Positions 23,848-32,402 of a DNA stretch of 64,000 bases are shown one piece after another. The position numbers and the translations under genes are program-made. Source of the DNA: Kaistella yonginensis (GTDB lineage Bacteria; Bacteroidota; Bacteroidia; Flavobacteriales; Weeksellaceae); the NCBI RefSeq assembly GCF_030409525.1, contig NZ_JAUFQB010000063.1, positions 112,705-176,704 on the forward strand, read 5' to 3'. Each line of letters starts with the position of its first letter. Within the stretch, counting starts at the first letter, position 1. The notes beneath the pieces are model-generated. The model did not search any database. It was not told the origin of the DNA and saw nothing but the letters and a program-made list of their open reading frames with translations.

Positions 23848-26499
23848 TTGGAGTTTTTTCCCGAAAATATCAACTTCAAATTTTCTTGGAGGAAATACCA
23901 AAAAGAACTCTTAGATGAATTACACATTCATTTAAAGAATAATCATTTTCACATAATTGCACCTCCGGGTTCTGGGAAAACGATTTTAGGATTAGAGGTA
24001 ATGCGCCGTGTTGGCAAACCAACGCTTATTTTCGCACCAACAATTTCAATAAAAAATCAATGGATAGAAAGGTTTTGTGAACTTTTTCTAAAGACCAACG
24101 AAGTTCCAGAGTGGATTTCTACGGATCTTAGAAACCCTGGATTTCTAACAATTACTACTTATCAAGCGTTGCATGCTGCAACCAAAACCGATGGTGATTG
24201 TAATGATATTTTAAAGAAAATAAAAAAGCAACAGGTGAACTGTCTTCTTTTTGATGAAGCTCATCATTTAAAAAAAGAATGGTATAAATCTTTGCAGAAA
24301 CTGAAGGGAAACCTCAACTGTAAAGTAATTGCTTTAACCGCAACACCGCCGTACGATGTAGATTATGCAGAGTGGCGAAATTATATTGATTTGAATGGGC
24401 CGATCGATGCAGAAATTTTTGTTCCGGATCTTTTATTAGAGAAAAATCTGTGTCCACATCAGGATTTTGTCCATTATAGTTTTCCAAGCGTTGAAGAATA
24501 TGAAGCCATTGAAAAACAAAAAGAAAAGTCGGATTCTATTTTTAATGAAATTTCCAATGATTCTGCAATCATTACAGAATTACAAAAACTACCCTTTTTT
24601 ATTGATCCTGAAAAAAATGAAGCTGCGATATTCGAAAATATTGGTTTCTACTCTTCAGTGCTTATTTTTCTGAAAAACCATCACTTCAAAATCTCAAATC
24701 AGCATTTAGAAATTATCGGAAACGAGTCTGTAAACATTCCCGCTTTTAATCAAGAATGGGCAGAAATATTGCTGAATTATATTTTATTTGAAGACCAAAA
24801 ATACTTTAATCATCTTATTGAATTTAAAGAACAGCTTTTACAGAAATTGATAAGAAATGGCGTTATAGATGATGACAAAGTTAAGTTTTCGAGGAATGAA
24901 AGTGTAAATACCAAATTGATTAATAGCATTAGTAAATTAAATTCCATCAAAGAAATCGTAGATTTCGAACATAAGAAGTTGCAAGAAAAACTTCGTTTGG
25001 TCATATTGACGGATTACATTAGGAATGAATATTTAAGTAATTCGGTTACGAACGAGATCGAACTAAAAAGAATTGGGGTTTTGTCTATTTTCGAAAAGCT
25101 CCGACGAGAAAACTCCGCCAGAAAAAAAATTGCAGTTCTTGCCGGGTCTGTTGTAATTCTTCCAAAAGAGTGCAAAGGTTTTTTTTTGGAAAAAGCAAAG
25201 CTGCGAAAAACAGAAAATTTAGAGTTTATAGATGTAAGCTTTGATGCGAATTATTTTCAATTCCACCAAAACACTTTTTTAAACAATCAAATAGTAGCGA
25301 TTGTTACGGAGATTTTTACTGAAGGAAAAATTGAAATTATTATAGACACAAAATCCCTACTCGGTGAAGGTTGGGACGCTCCTTGTATTAATTCTTTAAT
25401 CTTAGCAAGCTTCGTTGGATCTTTCGTTTTATCGAATCAAATGCGTGGTAGAGCGATACGAACAGAGAATGCTAACCCCGAAAAAACAGCAAATATTTGG
25501 CATTTGGTATGTCTCAATCCGATTGATGAAAATTTCGGCGAAGATTTTTTAGTAATGAAAAGGCGATTCAAAAGTTTTGTAGGAATTGATTATTCGCAAT
25601 TTCCCATTATTCAGAATTCATTTGACAGGGTTCGTTTTAAAATGAATTTTTTCAGTTTTAATGATATTTGGAAAATCAATAACGAAACATTTAGAGTGGC
25701 TTCTGAACGACAAAATCTACAAAAAAGATGGGATTTCGCAATTGCAAGCGGAACCCATATGGTTGAAGAAATAAAAATCCCTTTTTCTGAAAATACTTCG
25801 TTTATCAGAACAAAAAAATTTTATTACAACAAAACGGTAAAAAATGTTTTGCTTACTTTGTTTTCAGGGGTTTTAGGATTTGGTGGACAAGCGATTTCTA
25901 GTTTTTTAAATAATTTGAGGAACATTACCACGCTTCGAGAATTGGGTTTTTTACTAAGTACTTTTGGTTTAGTTGGGGTCTTCGTTTTCGGTGGGTATTC
26001 TTTCAAAGCAGTAAAATTGTGGTGGCGTTATCAAAACATCAGCAAAGATTTTTTAAATATTGGAACTTCACTTTTGAAAAGTTTACAATTTGAAGGAGCC
26101 ATCAAAAATGATAAAAAAATTCTGGTAGAAACAGAATCCGATGAAAATGGATTGGTAATTTGTAATCTTAAAAACGCAACTACTCAGGAAAACAGCGTTT
26201 TTCTTCATGCTTTACAAGAATTGGTATCACCCATTGATAAACCAAGATATGTACTTTTCAGACAAGATCGATTTTTGTTTTTTCTCTTTAAAAAAGACTA
26301 TCACGCAGTTCCTGAAATCCTTGGCAGAAATAAAAAAAACGCAGCGTTTTTCCTTAAAGAATGGAATAATCGGGTCGGAAATGCTCAGTTATTTTTCACC
26401 CAAAATACAGCAGGAAGAAAAACGCTCATCAAAGCGAGATTCAGTTGTTATGCTTCTAATTTTCAGAATAAATCTGAAATTGTAAACGAGTGGAAATAG
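23848..26499 (+). CDS. DEAD/DEAH-box superfamily 2 helicase with a C-terminal membrane hairpin
   Basis: The 883-residue protein starts at TTG 23848, two bases after tadA. The helicase core shows P-P-G-S-G-K-T (about residues 39-45), D-E-A-H (136-139), the T-A-T of motif III, a strand D-T-K-S-L-L-G-E-G-W-D-A-P (motif V) and Q-M-R-G-R-A-I-R (531-538, motif VI). A long insertion separates the two RecA lobes. Two strongly hydrophobic segments at about 665-690 and 699-722 lie in the C-terminal part, followed by a soluble domain of 160 residues. Related SF2 proteins include type III restriction-like and repair helicases; no nuclease or methylase motif is seen. Role unknown, possibly defence or nucleic-acid handling at the membrane. 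Confidence 0.82.
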   Translation: MEFFPENINFKFSWRKYQKELLDELHIHLKNNHFHIIAPPGSGKTILGLEVMRRVGKPTLIFAPTISIKNQWIERFCELFLKTNEVPEWISTDLRNPGFLTITTYQALHAATKTDGDCNDILKKIKKQQVNCLLFDEAHHLKKEWYKSLQKLKGNLNCKVIALTATPPYDVDYAEWRNYIDLNGPIDAEIFVPDLLLEKNLCPHQDFVHYSFPSVEEYEAIEKQKEKSDSIFNEISNDSAIITELQKLPFFIDPEKNEAAIFENIGFYSSVLIFLKNHHFKISNQHLEIIGNESVNIPAFNQEWAEILLNYILFEDQKYFNHLIEFKEQLLQKLIRNGVIDDDKVKFSRNESVNTKLINSISKLNSIKEIVDFEHKKLQEKLRLVILTDYIRNEYLSNSVTNEIELKRIGVLSIFEKLRRENSARKKIAVLAGSVVILPKECKGFFLEKAKLRKTENLEFIDVSFDANYFQFHQNTFLNNQIVAIVTEIFTEGKIEIIIDTKSLLGEGWDAPCINSLILASFVGSFVLSNQMRGRAIRTENANPEKTANIWHLVCLNPIDENFGEDFLVMKRRFKSFVGIDYSQFPIIQNSFDRVRFKMNFFSFNDIWKINNETFRVASERQNLQKRWDFAIASGTHMVEEIKIPFSENTSFIRTKKFYYNKTVKNVLLTLFSGVLGFGGQAISSFLNNLRNITTLRELGFLLSTFGLVGVFVFGGYSFKAVKLWWRYQNISKDFLNIGTSLLKSLQFEGAIKNDKKILVETESDENGLVICNLKNATTQENSVFLHALQELVSPIDKPRYVLFRQDRFLFFLFKKDYHAVPEILGRNKKNAAFFLKEWNNRVGNAQLFFTQNTAGRKTLIKARFSCYASNFQNKSEIVNEWK

Positions 26500-26529
26500 C
26501 AACATACTTTCTATAATTTAATGAAGATT

Positions 26530-27291
26530 TTACAAACCTTTGCCCAAATAATACAATCCTTTTAAAGTATGAAGGCGATCTGCAATGTGAATTTTCTCCG
26601 TTAATGGTTTGTAAACATGTGAAACTCCACCAGTTGCGATGACGAAGCACTCGTCTTTTACCTCTTCATTGATGCGGTCTACAAATCCTTCGACCATGCC
26701 CAAATATCCGTAAACCATCCCGCTTTGCATACAAGAAACCGTGTCGAGACCGAGAACGGTTTTGGGTTTTACCAATTCTATTTCCGGCAATTGTGCGGTG
26801 TCGTGAATTAAGGAGTTGAGTGCGGTAATAATTCCCGGAGCGATAATCACACCCAGAGTTTCGCCACTTTGGTCTATGCAGCTGGCTGTCAACGCGGTAC
26901 CGAAATCAAAAATAATTTTCTTTTTTGTAGAAGGATAGAGGTGATGTGCAGCGACCAAATTTGCGTAAATATCGGTACCCATTTGTTTTGATTTTGGCTG
27001 TACTCCAGATTTCGTAGCTCGATCGACGATGATTGGGTTTTTGCCATGAATTTTTTTAATCGCTCTGGCAATATCGTGGGTTAATTGTGGGACTACAGAA
27101 CCAATAATAATTTTTTCAATCTTTACTGCTTCGATTTTATGGGTCTGATACATCATCATAAACTGCATTTGCAGTTCGTCGCTGGTACGGTACGGTTTGG
27201 TATTTAAAATCCAGGATATATCACAATTATCACCATCAAATAATCCGAATCTGATGTTGGTATTTCCTATATTAATGACGATGGAGTTCAT
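26530..27291 (-). CDS. coaX: Type III pantothenate kinase
   Basis: First step of coenzyme A synthesis. The ASKHA-fold protein of 253 residues opens with the phosphate loop I-N-I-G-N-T-N-I-R-F-G, then D-R-A-T-K-S-G-V, G-T-D-x-Y-A-N-L-V-A-A-H, D-F-G-T-A-L-T and P-G-I-I-T-A-L-N-S-L, all in the order of CoaX enzymes. G-T-D-I-Y contains the catalytic aspartate. It is convergent with the helicase gene, with 30 bases between them, and no CoaA-type gene is in the window. Confidence 0.95.
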   Translation of the reverse strand: MNSIVINIGNTNIRFGLFDGDNCDISWILNTKPYRTSDELQMQFMMMYQTHKIEAVKIEKIIIGSVVPQLTHDIARAIKKIHGKNPIIVDRATKSGVQPKSKQMGTDIYANLVAAHHLYPSTKKKIIFDFGTALTASCIDQSGETLGVIIAPGIITALNSLIHDTAQLPEIELVKPKTVLGLDTVSCMQSGMVYGYLGMVEGFVDRINEEVKDECFVIATGGVSHVYKPLTEKIHIADRLHTLKGLYYLGKGL

Positions 27292-27447
27292 GAAAAATAA
27301 TTTTATTTAATTTTAAAACCTTGCATTCAAAATTTATTCGGTTAAAAAACGATTCTATAAATGTGATTCTGCAAACAATTTAAAAAGTTCATTTTATCTT
27401 TGCTAATAAATGTTTTGTGAATATAACAAAACACGATGAATTATTAC

Positions 27448-27477
27448 TTGCTTTATTAAACAAAACTCTTATTTTTG
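27448..27477 (+). promoter_or_regulatory. Complete promoter of the M23 peptidase gene
   Basis: TTG at 27448-27450 and TATTTTTG at 27470-27477 are separated by 19 bases, the classical Bacteroidota -33/-7 arrangement. The ATG is 34 bases downstream. Confidence 0.7.
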
Positions 27478-27511
27478 ACAAATTTAATTTTAAAAAGACA
27501 GCCAAATTGCC

Positions 27512-28339
27512 ATGAAAAAAATATTTATTTTTACTTTTATTTTTCAATTTATACTCGGTTATTCTCAGAAAAACATTAAAATGTTTTTTGAGAATAAAAG
27601 TGATACTATCAGTTATTACGCAGATAACCCAGATGTTTACCCTGTTTCTATCGTGTTTTCAGGTCAGCCAGAATTAGAAAATATGAGGAATGCAGAAACG
27701 TTTAGAACCACGCAGATATTGTCACCAAAAACGACAAGGAATAAAGTTGCAATTTTTGTAAAAATCGATAAAACTAAAAAATGGGGAATAAAGAAGATGC
27801 CAAGTTATTTTTCCTATCTCGGTGATGTTTCTATAAAGTCGTATGATGCGAATTATAAATATGATTTACCCTTTAAAAAAGGAAAATCTTTTGAAGTTTG
27901 GCAAGGATATAACGGAAATTTTTCTCACCGAAATGAAAACGCTTTAGATTTCGTGATGCCAATAGGAACGGAGATTGTTGCAGCGAGAGATGGATTGGTG
28001 ATCGATGAGGTGCATGTAAATAATAGAGGTTGCGCAACCGAAAGTTGCGCGAATTTTGGAAACTATATCAGTGTTTTACATTCCGATGGAACTATTGCGC
28101 AATATTATCATTTAAAACAAAATGGAGTTTTGGTGAAAATTGGAGATACCGTAAAACAAGGTGATACCATCGGAATCAGTGGAAATACAGGTTGGAGCAA
28201 TGGTCCGCATTTGCACTTTGTTTGTTTTCTTCCGAGTGCAGACCATAAAAAAACGACCATCAAAACTTTGTTTAGAACTGGGGACGGAAGTAAAACGGAA
28301 TTTTTAACGGAGAAAAAAATCTATTCGAAGAACTATTAA
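27512..28339 (+). CDS. Secreted M23-family metallopeptidase
   Basis: A 275-residue exported protein (signal peptide ending G-Y-S-Q) whose C-terminal domain is a LytM/M23 zinc peptidase, expected to cut cross-links in peptidoglycan. The zinc ligands are H-x(6)-D (His139 and Asp146, in H-R-N-E-N-A-L-D) and H-L-H (His233 and His235). Three stretches typical of the family separate them: P-I-G-T-E-I-V-A-A-R-D-G, G-D-T-V-K-Q-G-D and G-N-T-G-W-S-N-G. The N-terminal 100 residues are an unassigned beta domain. It stands alone with its own promoter. Confidence 0.93.
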   Translation: MKKIFIFTFIFQFILGYSQKNIKMFFENKSDTISYYADNPDVYPVSIVFSGQPELENMRNAETFRTTQILSPKTTRNKVAIFVKIDKTKKWGIKKMPSYFSYLGDVSIKSYDANYKYDLPFKKGKSFEVWQGYNGNFSHRNENALDFVMPIGTEIVAARDGLVIDEVHVNNRGCATESCANFGNYISVLHSDGTIAQYYHLKQNGVLVKIGDTVKQGDTIGISGNTGWSNGPHLHFVCFLPSADHKKTTIKTLFRTGDGSKTEFLTEKKIYSKNY

Positions 28340-28467
28340 AATCCCTATATTTAATAGGAACTGCAAAATTTTAAGCATACTTTACATGAGCGATTTAATT
28401 CACCTTTAACTCGTGGACAAATCTCAAATTAACTCCAAATGGCTCTTCTAACTTTTTCCTTGGCTCT

Positions 28468-30312
28468 TTATTTCACTTCTACCAAATTATCTTCCAAATT
28501 CACATCGGCTAATCTTTGAGAGAAATCAATACCCAATGCAGAAATCTGTGATTTGCTGTATGGAATGGTTAAGGTATATTCTTTCTGAGTCCACGGCCAG
28601 TAGGGAATTGTTTTGAAATCACCGTAAATGTCTTTCGATTTCCAAGTTTGGGTCATATTCAAAGGAATTTGAAAATTTACTACTTTTTTATCCGCTGTTA
28701 ATATGGAGAAATCAATAGGCATGGGAATTGTCCCTTTGTTTTCCAATGTGATGGTTGTAGAATTTTCATCATATTTTACCTCTTTAATTCCATAATCAAT
28801 TGTTTTCGTCGTATTAATCCAGTAATGATGAAACCATTTTAAATCCATACCCGAAATTTTCTGTGCAATATTCATGAAATCTCTATCGGTTGGATGTTTC
28901 AAATTCCATTCGTTATAAAATGTTCTCATCACCAAGGCCAAATTCTGCTCACCCATGATATAACCCAACTGCACTAAAAAAAGTTCCCCTTTGTAGTAGG
29001 TTGCAAATGAATAGGCGTTGCCATTGTCGTGATGATCTCCCAGCCAACCGGCAGGTTCTTCAATTCCTCTCTTTACAAAATTTCTGTAACGATCGATACT
29101 GGTGGTAAATGGATTGGCTTGTGGTGATTTTGGGGGGAATAACTGATGCATGATAATATCATCATAATAGCTGGTGAAACCTTCATCCATCCAAGGTCGC
29201 ATGCTTTCATTGTAGGCCATGATTTGTTGATTGTAAGAATGACCGCCTTCGTGAACCATTAACCCAACTAATCCGTCTAAAGTTCTTGCTTCTCCCAGCA
29301 TCATGGTACACATCCCATATTCCATCCCTCCGTCTCCACCTTGAATAAAGGAGTACGAGGGATATACATACCTTCCGAATGTCGCATTCATTATTTGAAA
29401 AAATTGGGTTACAAAAGGTTTTGATTCTTCCCAATATTTGGTCTTTTCAGATTTTTGATAAACGTAATATACTTTTGGTCCATTCAGAACAACAAAGGAA
29501 TCCACCGTATAATCACGATCGGCAGCCCAGGCAAAATCCAGTAAATTTTTCGCGGTCCATTTCCAAGTTGTTTTGTTGTTTTTATCCGTCTTAAGGGTGG
29601 CTTTTGGATCATAACCTTTTACTTCCAAAGGATTTTCTAATGTTCCTCCTGCGCCAATCACATAATTTTTATCGATTTTTATGTTCACTTCATAATCAGA
29701 AAACGGTGCGTGAAATTCTCTTCCAATATAATCGAAAGTGGCCCAACCATCATAATCATACTCTGCAATTTTAGGATACCACTGCGTGACCGTCATGTCA
29801 ATTCCTTCTCGGTTATTTCTACCTGCACGGCGAATCTGCATGGGAATTACGGCATCCCACTCCATCGTAAATAAGGTTGATGAATTCGCTTTAAGCGGCG
29901 AATTTAAATACACTTTCATGATGGTTTCCTGAATTTCGAACTTCAGATCTTTTCCATTTTGTTTAATCCAGTGAATATTTTGAGCACCTTCTTCATCTTT
30001 TGGAATAGAAGCTAAAGTTGAAACACCATTTATTTGTAACCTTGAATCGCCATTCTTTCCTTGGCTCGTCACTCTTTGATCCATCATGGAACCTGGTTTA
30101 AATGCATTCCAATAGAGGTGAAAATAAACAACATTTAATTCATCGGGTGAATTGTTGGTGTAGGTTAATGTTTGCTTTCCCTCGTAGGTGTAGTTTTTTG
30201 CATCAACATCAATATCCATTTTGTATTTGGCATGTTGTTGAGAATAGGCATTCTTTTGCGCAGATAGCAAGCCGAAAAATAAAGTTAGAATAATAAAAAA
30301 CCCTTTGTTCAT
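28468..30312 (-). CDS. M1-family zinc aminopeptidase, secreted
   Basis: 614 residues with a signal peptide (cleavage near L-L-S-A-Q). The gluzincin site is complete: H-E-G-G-H (His354, Glu355, His358) and, 18 residues further on, Glu377 in M-D-E-G-F. The substrate-recognition loop reads G-G-M-E-Y, a variant of G-x-M-E-N. An N-terminal beta domain precedes the catalytic part and a beta/Ig-like C-terminal domain follows. It probably trims peptides in the periplasm or outside the cell. It is the only gene of its transcript in this window. Confidence 0.93.
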   Translation of the reverse strand: MNKGFFIILTLFFGLLSAQKNAYSQQHAKYKMDIDVDAKNYTYEGKQTLTYTNNSPDELNVVYFHLYWNAFKPGSMMDQRVTSQGKNGDSRLQINGVSTLASIPKDEEGAQNIHWIKQNGKDLKFEIQETIMKVYLNSPLKANSSTLFTMEWDAVIPMQIRRAGRNNREGIDMTVTQWYPKIAEYDYDGWATFDYIGREFHAPFSDYEVNIKIDKNYVIGAGGTLENPLEVKGYDPKATLKTDKNNKTTWKWTAKNLLDFAWAADRDYTVDSFVVLNGPKVYYVYQKSEKTKYWEESKPFVTQFFQIMNATFGRYVYPSYSFIQGGDGGMEYGMCTMMLGEARTLDGLVGLMVHEGGHSYNQQIMAYNESMRPWMDEGFTSYYDDIIMHQLFPPKSPQANPFTTSIDRYRNFVKRGIEEPAGWLGDHHDNGNAYSFATYYKGELFLVQLGYIMGEQNLALVMRTFYNEWNLKHPTDRDFMNIAQKISGMDLKWFHHYWINTTKTIDYGIKEVKYDENSTTITLENKGTIPMPIDFSILTADKKVVNFQIPLNMTQTWKSKDIYGDFKTIPYWPWTQKEYTLTIPYSKSQISALGIDFSQRLADVNLEDNLVEVK

Positions 30313-30371
30313 AGTATTTTTAATTTTGAAAGGGAAAGATAAGAATTTTTGTATTTATAGACTGTTTTATG

Positions 30372-30412
30372 GCAAAAAAAACCCTTTCAGCTCGATAGCG
30401 CTAAAAGGGTTT
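30372..30412 (-). terminator. Rho-independent terminator after the DUF6909-type gene
   Basis: On the minus strand AAACCCTTTT and AAAGGGTTT pair, with an extra inner AGC/GCT pair around the loop, followed by a run of eight T. It ends the transcript just beyond 30417 and overlaps nothing else. Confidence 0.82.
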
Positions 30413-30416
30413 GGGT

Positions 30417-32099
30417 TTATTTTTTAGAAACCATTCCGCTTGCTAAAATTTTCTCTAAAATTCTCAATGTAATCAGATAGGTTGGCTTCACACCAGTTAG
30501 TCCTAAACCGCCGGAAGAAAGGGTAGAACCCGTTTCCAACGGATTGTCTGACGCGTAATAAGCGTACATCACGAATAGATCTTCGGAGATATGATGACGA
30601 ATTTTGGAAGCAACCTGAATGGCTTTTTGATAATGTGCTCCTTCCATTTCCAGCCCGATCGCTTTCCAGGAAGTTTCCATAAAATATTTAAGAATATCTT
30701 TATTTTGAAGCGAAGTCCCGAGAACAGTAACCATTCCACCTTCGAAGGCTTGTAATTCATCATCCTCAAAATCCGCTAATTTTAGCGCATTTTCAAATGG
30801 ATAATTGTCTGCCGTTCCTTCAAAGACATGAGAGGTTGGTATCATAATGTCTCCTTTTCCGCCCATCAAAATTCCGGCTTTCCCCATAATTGAAATTGAT
30901 TTCACCTTCATGGTATAGATTTCACCATTGAAGTCATACGGGCGTAAAAGTTCATCCATCACTTCATAAGCTTGTTCACCAAAGGCATAGTCAAAAACCA
31001 TAATCACGTCATCTCCGCCATATTTCATTCCTGCAAAGGGCGTGTTCTTTAAATCGGTTTTAGACAAATCGATAATCTGAACGTCAATATTACTTCCGCT
31101 TTGATCGTCGATATAAATCAAACCTGCTTCTTGGGAGTGAGCGAGTATTTTTTCCTGCAAGGATTTCTTGTTAGAAATTTCTTCGTACATCTTGTAATCT
31201 ACGTTTTTCGTAACTTTTTTCCCAATAGAATCGTTTGCGTAAAGCATGTTTTTCACCGAGTGCATATTGGCGGAAATAATGTGTAAAGGTCTCATATGCA
31301 GATTGTTTTCTGCTAAAACCTGTTTTACTTTATTCGCCCATTTTTCACCAAAAAAGTGATGTCCTACTCGTTCTCTTAGAATTGCCGAAAAGTGAACTTC
31401 TCTTTCTCTTATTTTTTTATAGTCATTAAAGCTTTCATCACCCAAGTGGTAGATGATTTTGAATAATCGGTCGGGATTTTGATCATCGCCGAAACTGTTA
31501 TAAGCATTTAATGTTTCATCAAAAGTTCGTCCCAATAGGGATGAAAGATGAATTAATGCAACTTCTTTTTCTTTTCTGCTGAGTTTTTTCTCACCCGTTG
31601 CAACCTCTTCAATTATTTTCCAAGCTCTGCTCGGCTTATCGCCGTGTTCAGAAATAAAGGCCAGCTTGCGAATTTTATCAGCTTCTATATATAAGAAGGT
31701 AAGGTGCGTGAGGATATCGTAGATTTCTGAACGGCCCAACAGAACTTCAATGTTCATTTGATGTTCATCAATACGATAACAATTTCTTCTTCTCTTTTTA
31801 GGAACGATCACTTCGAAACTTCCTTTGTCAAAGCCTTCATCAGAGGTAAGGTGAATGAACGAGCATTCCTCAATTCCTTCTGGGAGTCGATCCAAAACAT
31901 AAAGAAGTCCGTCTAACTCTATTTTGTTAGGAACTCCCATCGTTCCATAAATTTCTGGGTTGATTGTTGTAAGTAGGGATCGAAGACTTTCTCCTGAGAT
32001 CCCGGCTGGTTTGAAAAAACCGCGATAGAATAAATGACGCATAGAAACATACAGTCGCTCGATAGCTTCGGTGGTTTCTCTAGCTCTTGAATTTACCAT
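30417..32099 (-). CDS. Large conserved protein with nucleoside-phosphorylase-like C-terminus (DUF6909-type)
   Basis: The product from ATG 32099 has 560 residues, no signal peptide and no membrane segment. The N-terminal 300 residues are helical and unassigned (R-R-R-N-C-Y-R-I-D-E-H, H-H-F-F-G-E-K). The last 200 residues have the pattern of the purine nucleoside phosphorylase/nucleosidase fold: an I-M-G-K-A-G-I-L strand, G-D-I-M-I-P-T, and G-L-E-M-E-G-A-H, where the E-M-E-G segment binds ribose in that superfamily. From memory it is DUF6909 in flavobacteria. The start is set by the promoter box at 32116-32123; ATG 32114 lies before the likely transcription start. Activity and substrate are unknown. 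Confidence 0.75.
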   Translation of the reverse strand: MVNSRARETTEAIERLYVSMRHLFYRGFFKPAGISGESLRSLLTTINPEIYGTMGVPNKIELDGLLYVLDRLPEGIEECSFIHLTSDEGFDKGSFEVIVPKKRRRNCYRIDEHQMNIEVLLGRSEIYDILTHLTFLYIEADKIRKLAFISEHGDKPSRAWKIIEEVATGEKKLSRKEKEVALIHLSSLLGRTFDETLNAYNSFGDDQNPDRLFKIIYHLGDESFNDYKKIREREVHFSAILRERVGHHFFGEKWANKVKQVLAENNLHMRPLHIISANMHSVKNMLYANDSIGKKVTKNVDYKMYEEISNKKSLQEKILAHSQEAGLIYIDDQSGSNIDVQIIDLSKTDLKNTPFAGMKYGGDDVIMVFDYAFGEQAYEVMDELLRPYDFNGEIYTMKVKSISIMGKAGILMGGKGDIMIPTSHVFEGTADNYPFENALKLADFEDDELQAFEGGMVTVLGTSLQNKDILKYFMETSWKAIGLEMEGAHYQKAIQVASKIRHHISEDLFVMYAYYASDNPLETGSTLSSGGLGLTGVKPTYLITLRILEKILASGMVSKK

Positions 32100-32115
32100 A
32101 GTGTAAAATTTCATA

Positions 32116-32123
32116 CAAATATA
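32116..32123 (-). promoter_or_regulatory. Promoter -7 box of the DUF6909-type gene (TATATTTG)
   Basis: A minus-strand TAnnTTTG match 16 bases before ATG 32099; it decides the start of that gene. Confidence 0.6.
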
Positions 32124-32402
32124 AGGAATTAGTTCTGATTTATACATTCCTCATTAGATGGTCTTTATATTTAATAATTTCTTAATCGGTGGTTTACAAT
32201 GACCATTTTTAACTGTTTATTTGCTTTTTTATTTGAGATGTATTTCCTTTTAAATCAATAAAATCACAAATGTTTTAATTATAGTGAAAGTGAATTGTCT
32301 TTTGTTGTTTAATTTTTTTTATCTATGACCCCATAATTTTTGAGGTATTTTTATTTCGTTTTTATATTTTTTGTACTTTTACCCCATCAAAAACAACATC
32401 AA
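32124..32402. other. Divergent intergenic region before glutamine synthetase
   Basis: About 280 bases between the two divergent genes. It is AT-rich and holds no reading frame of note. A degenerate -7-like stretch (TATTTTTTG, one base too long) lies near 32365; no operator-like repeat was recognised. Confidence 0.5.
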
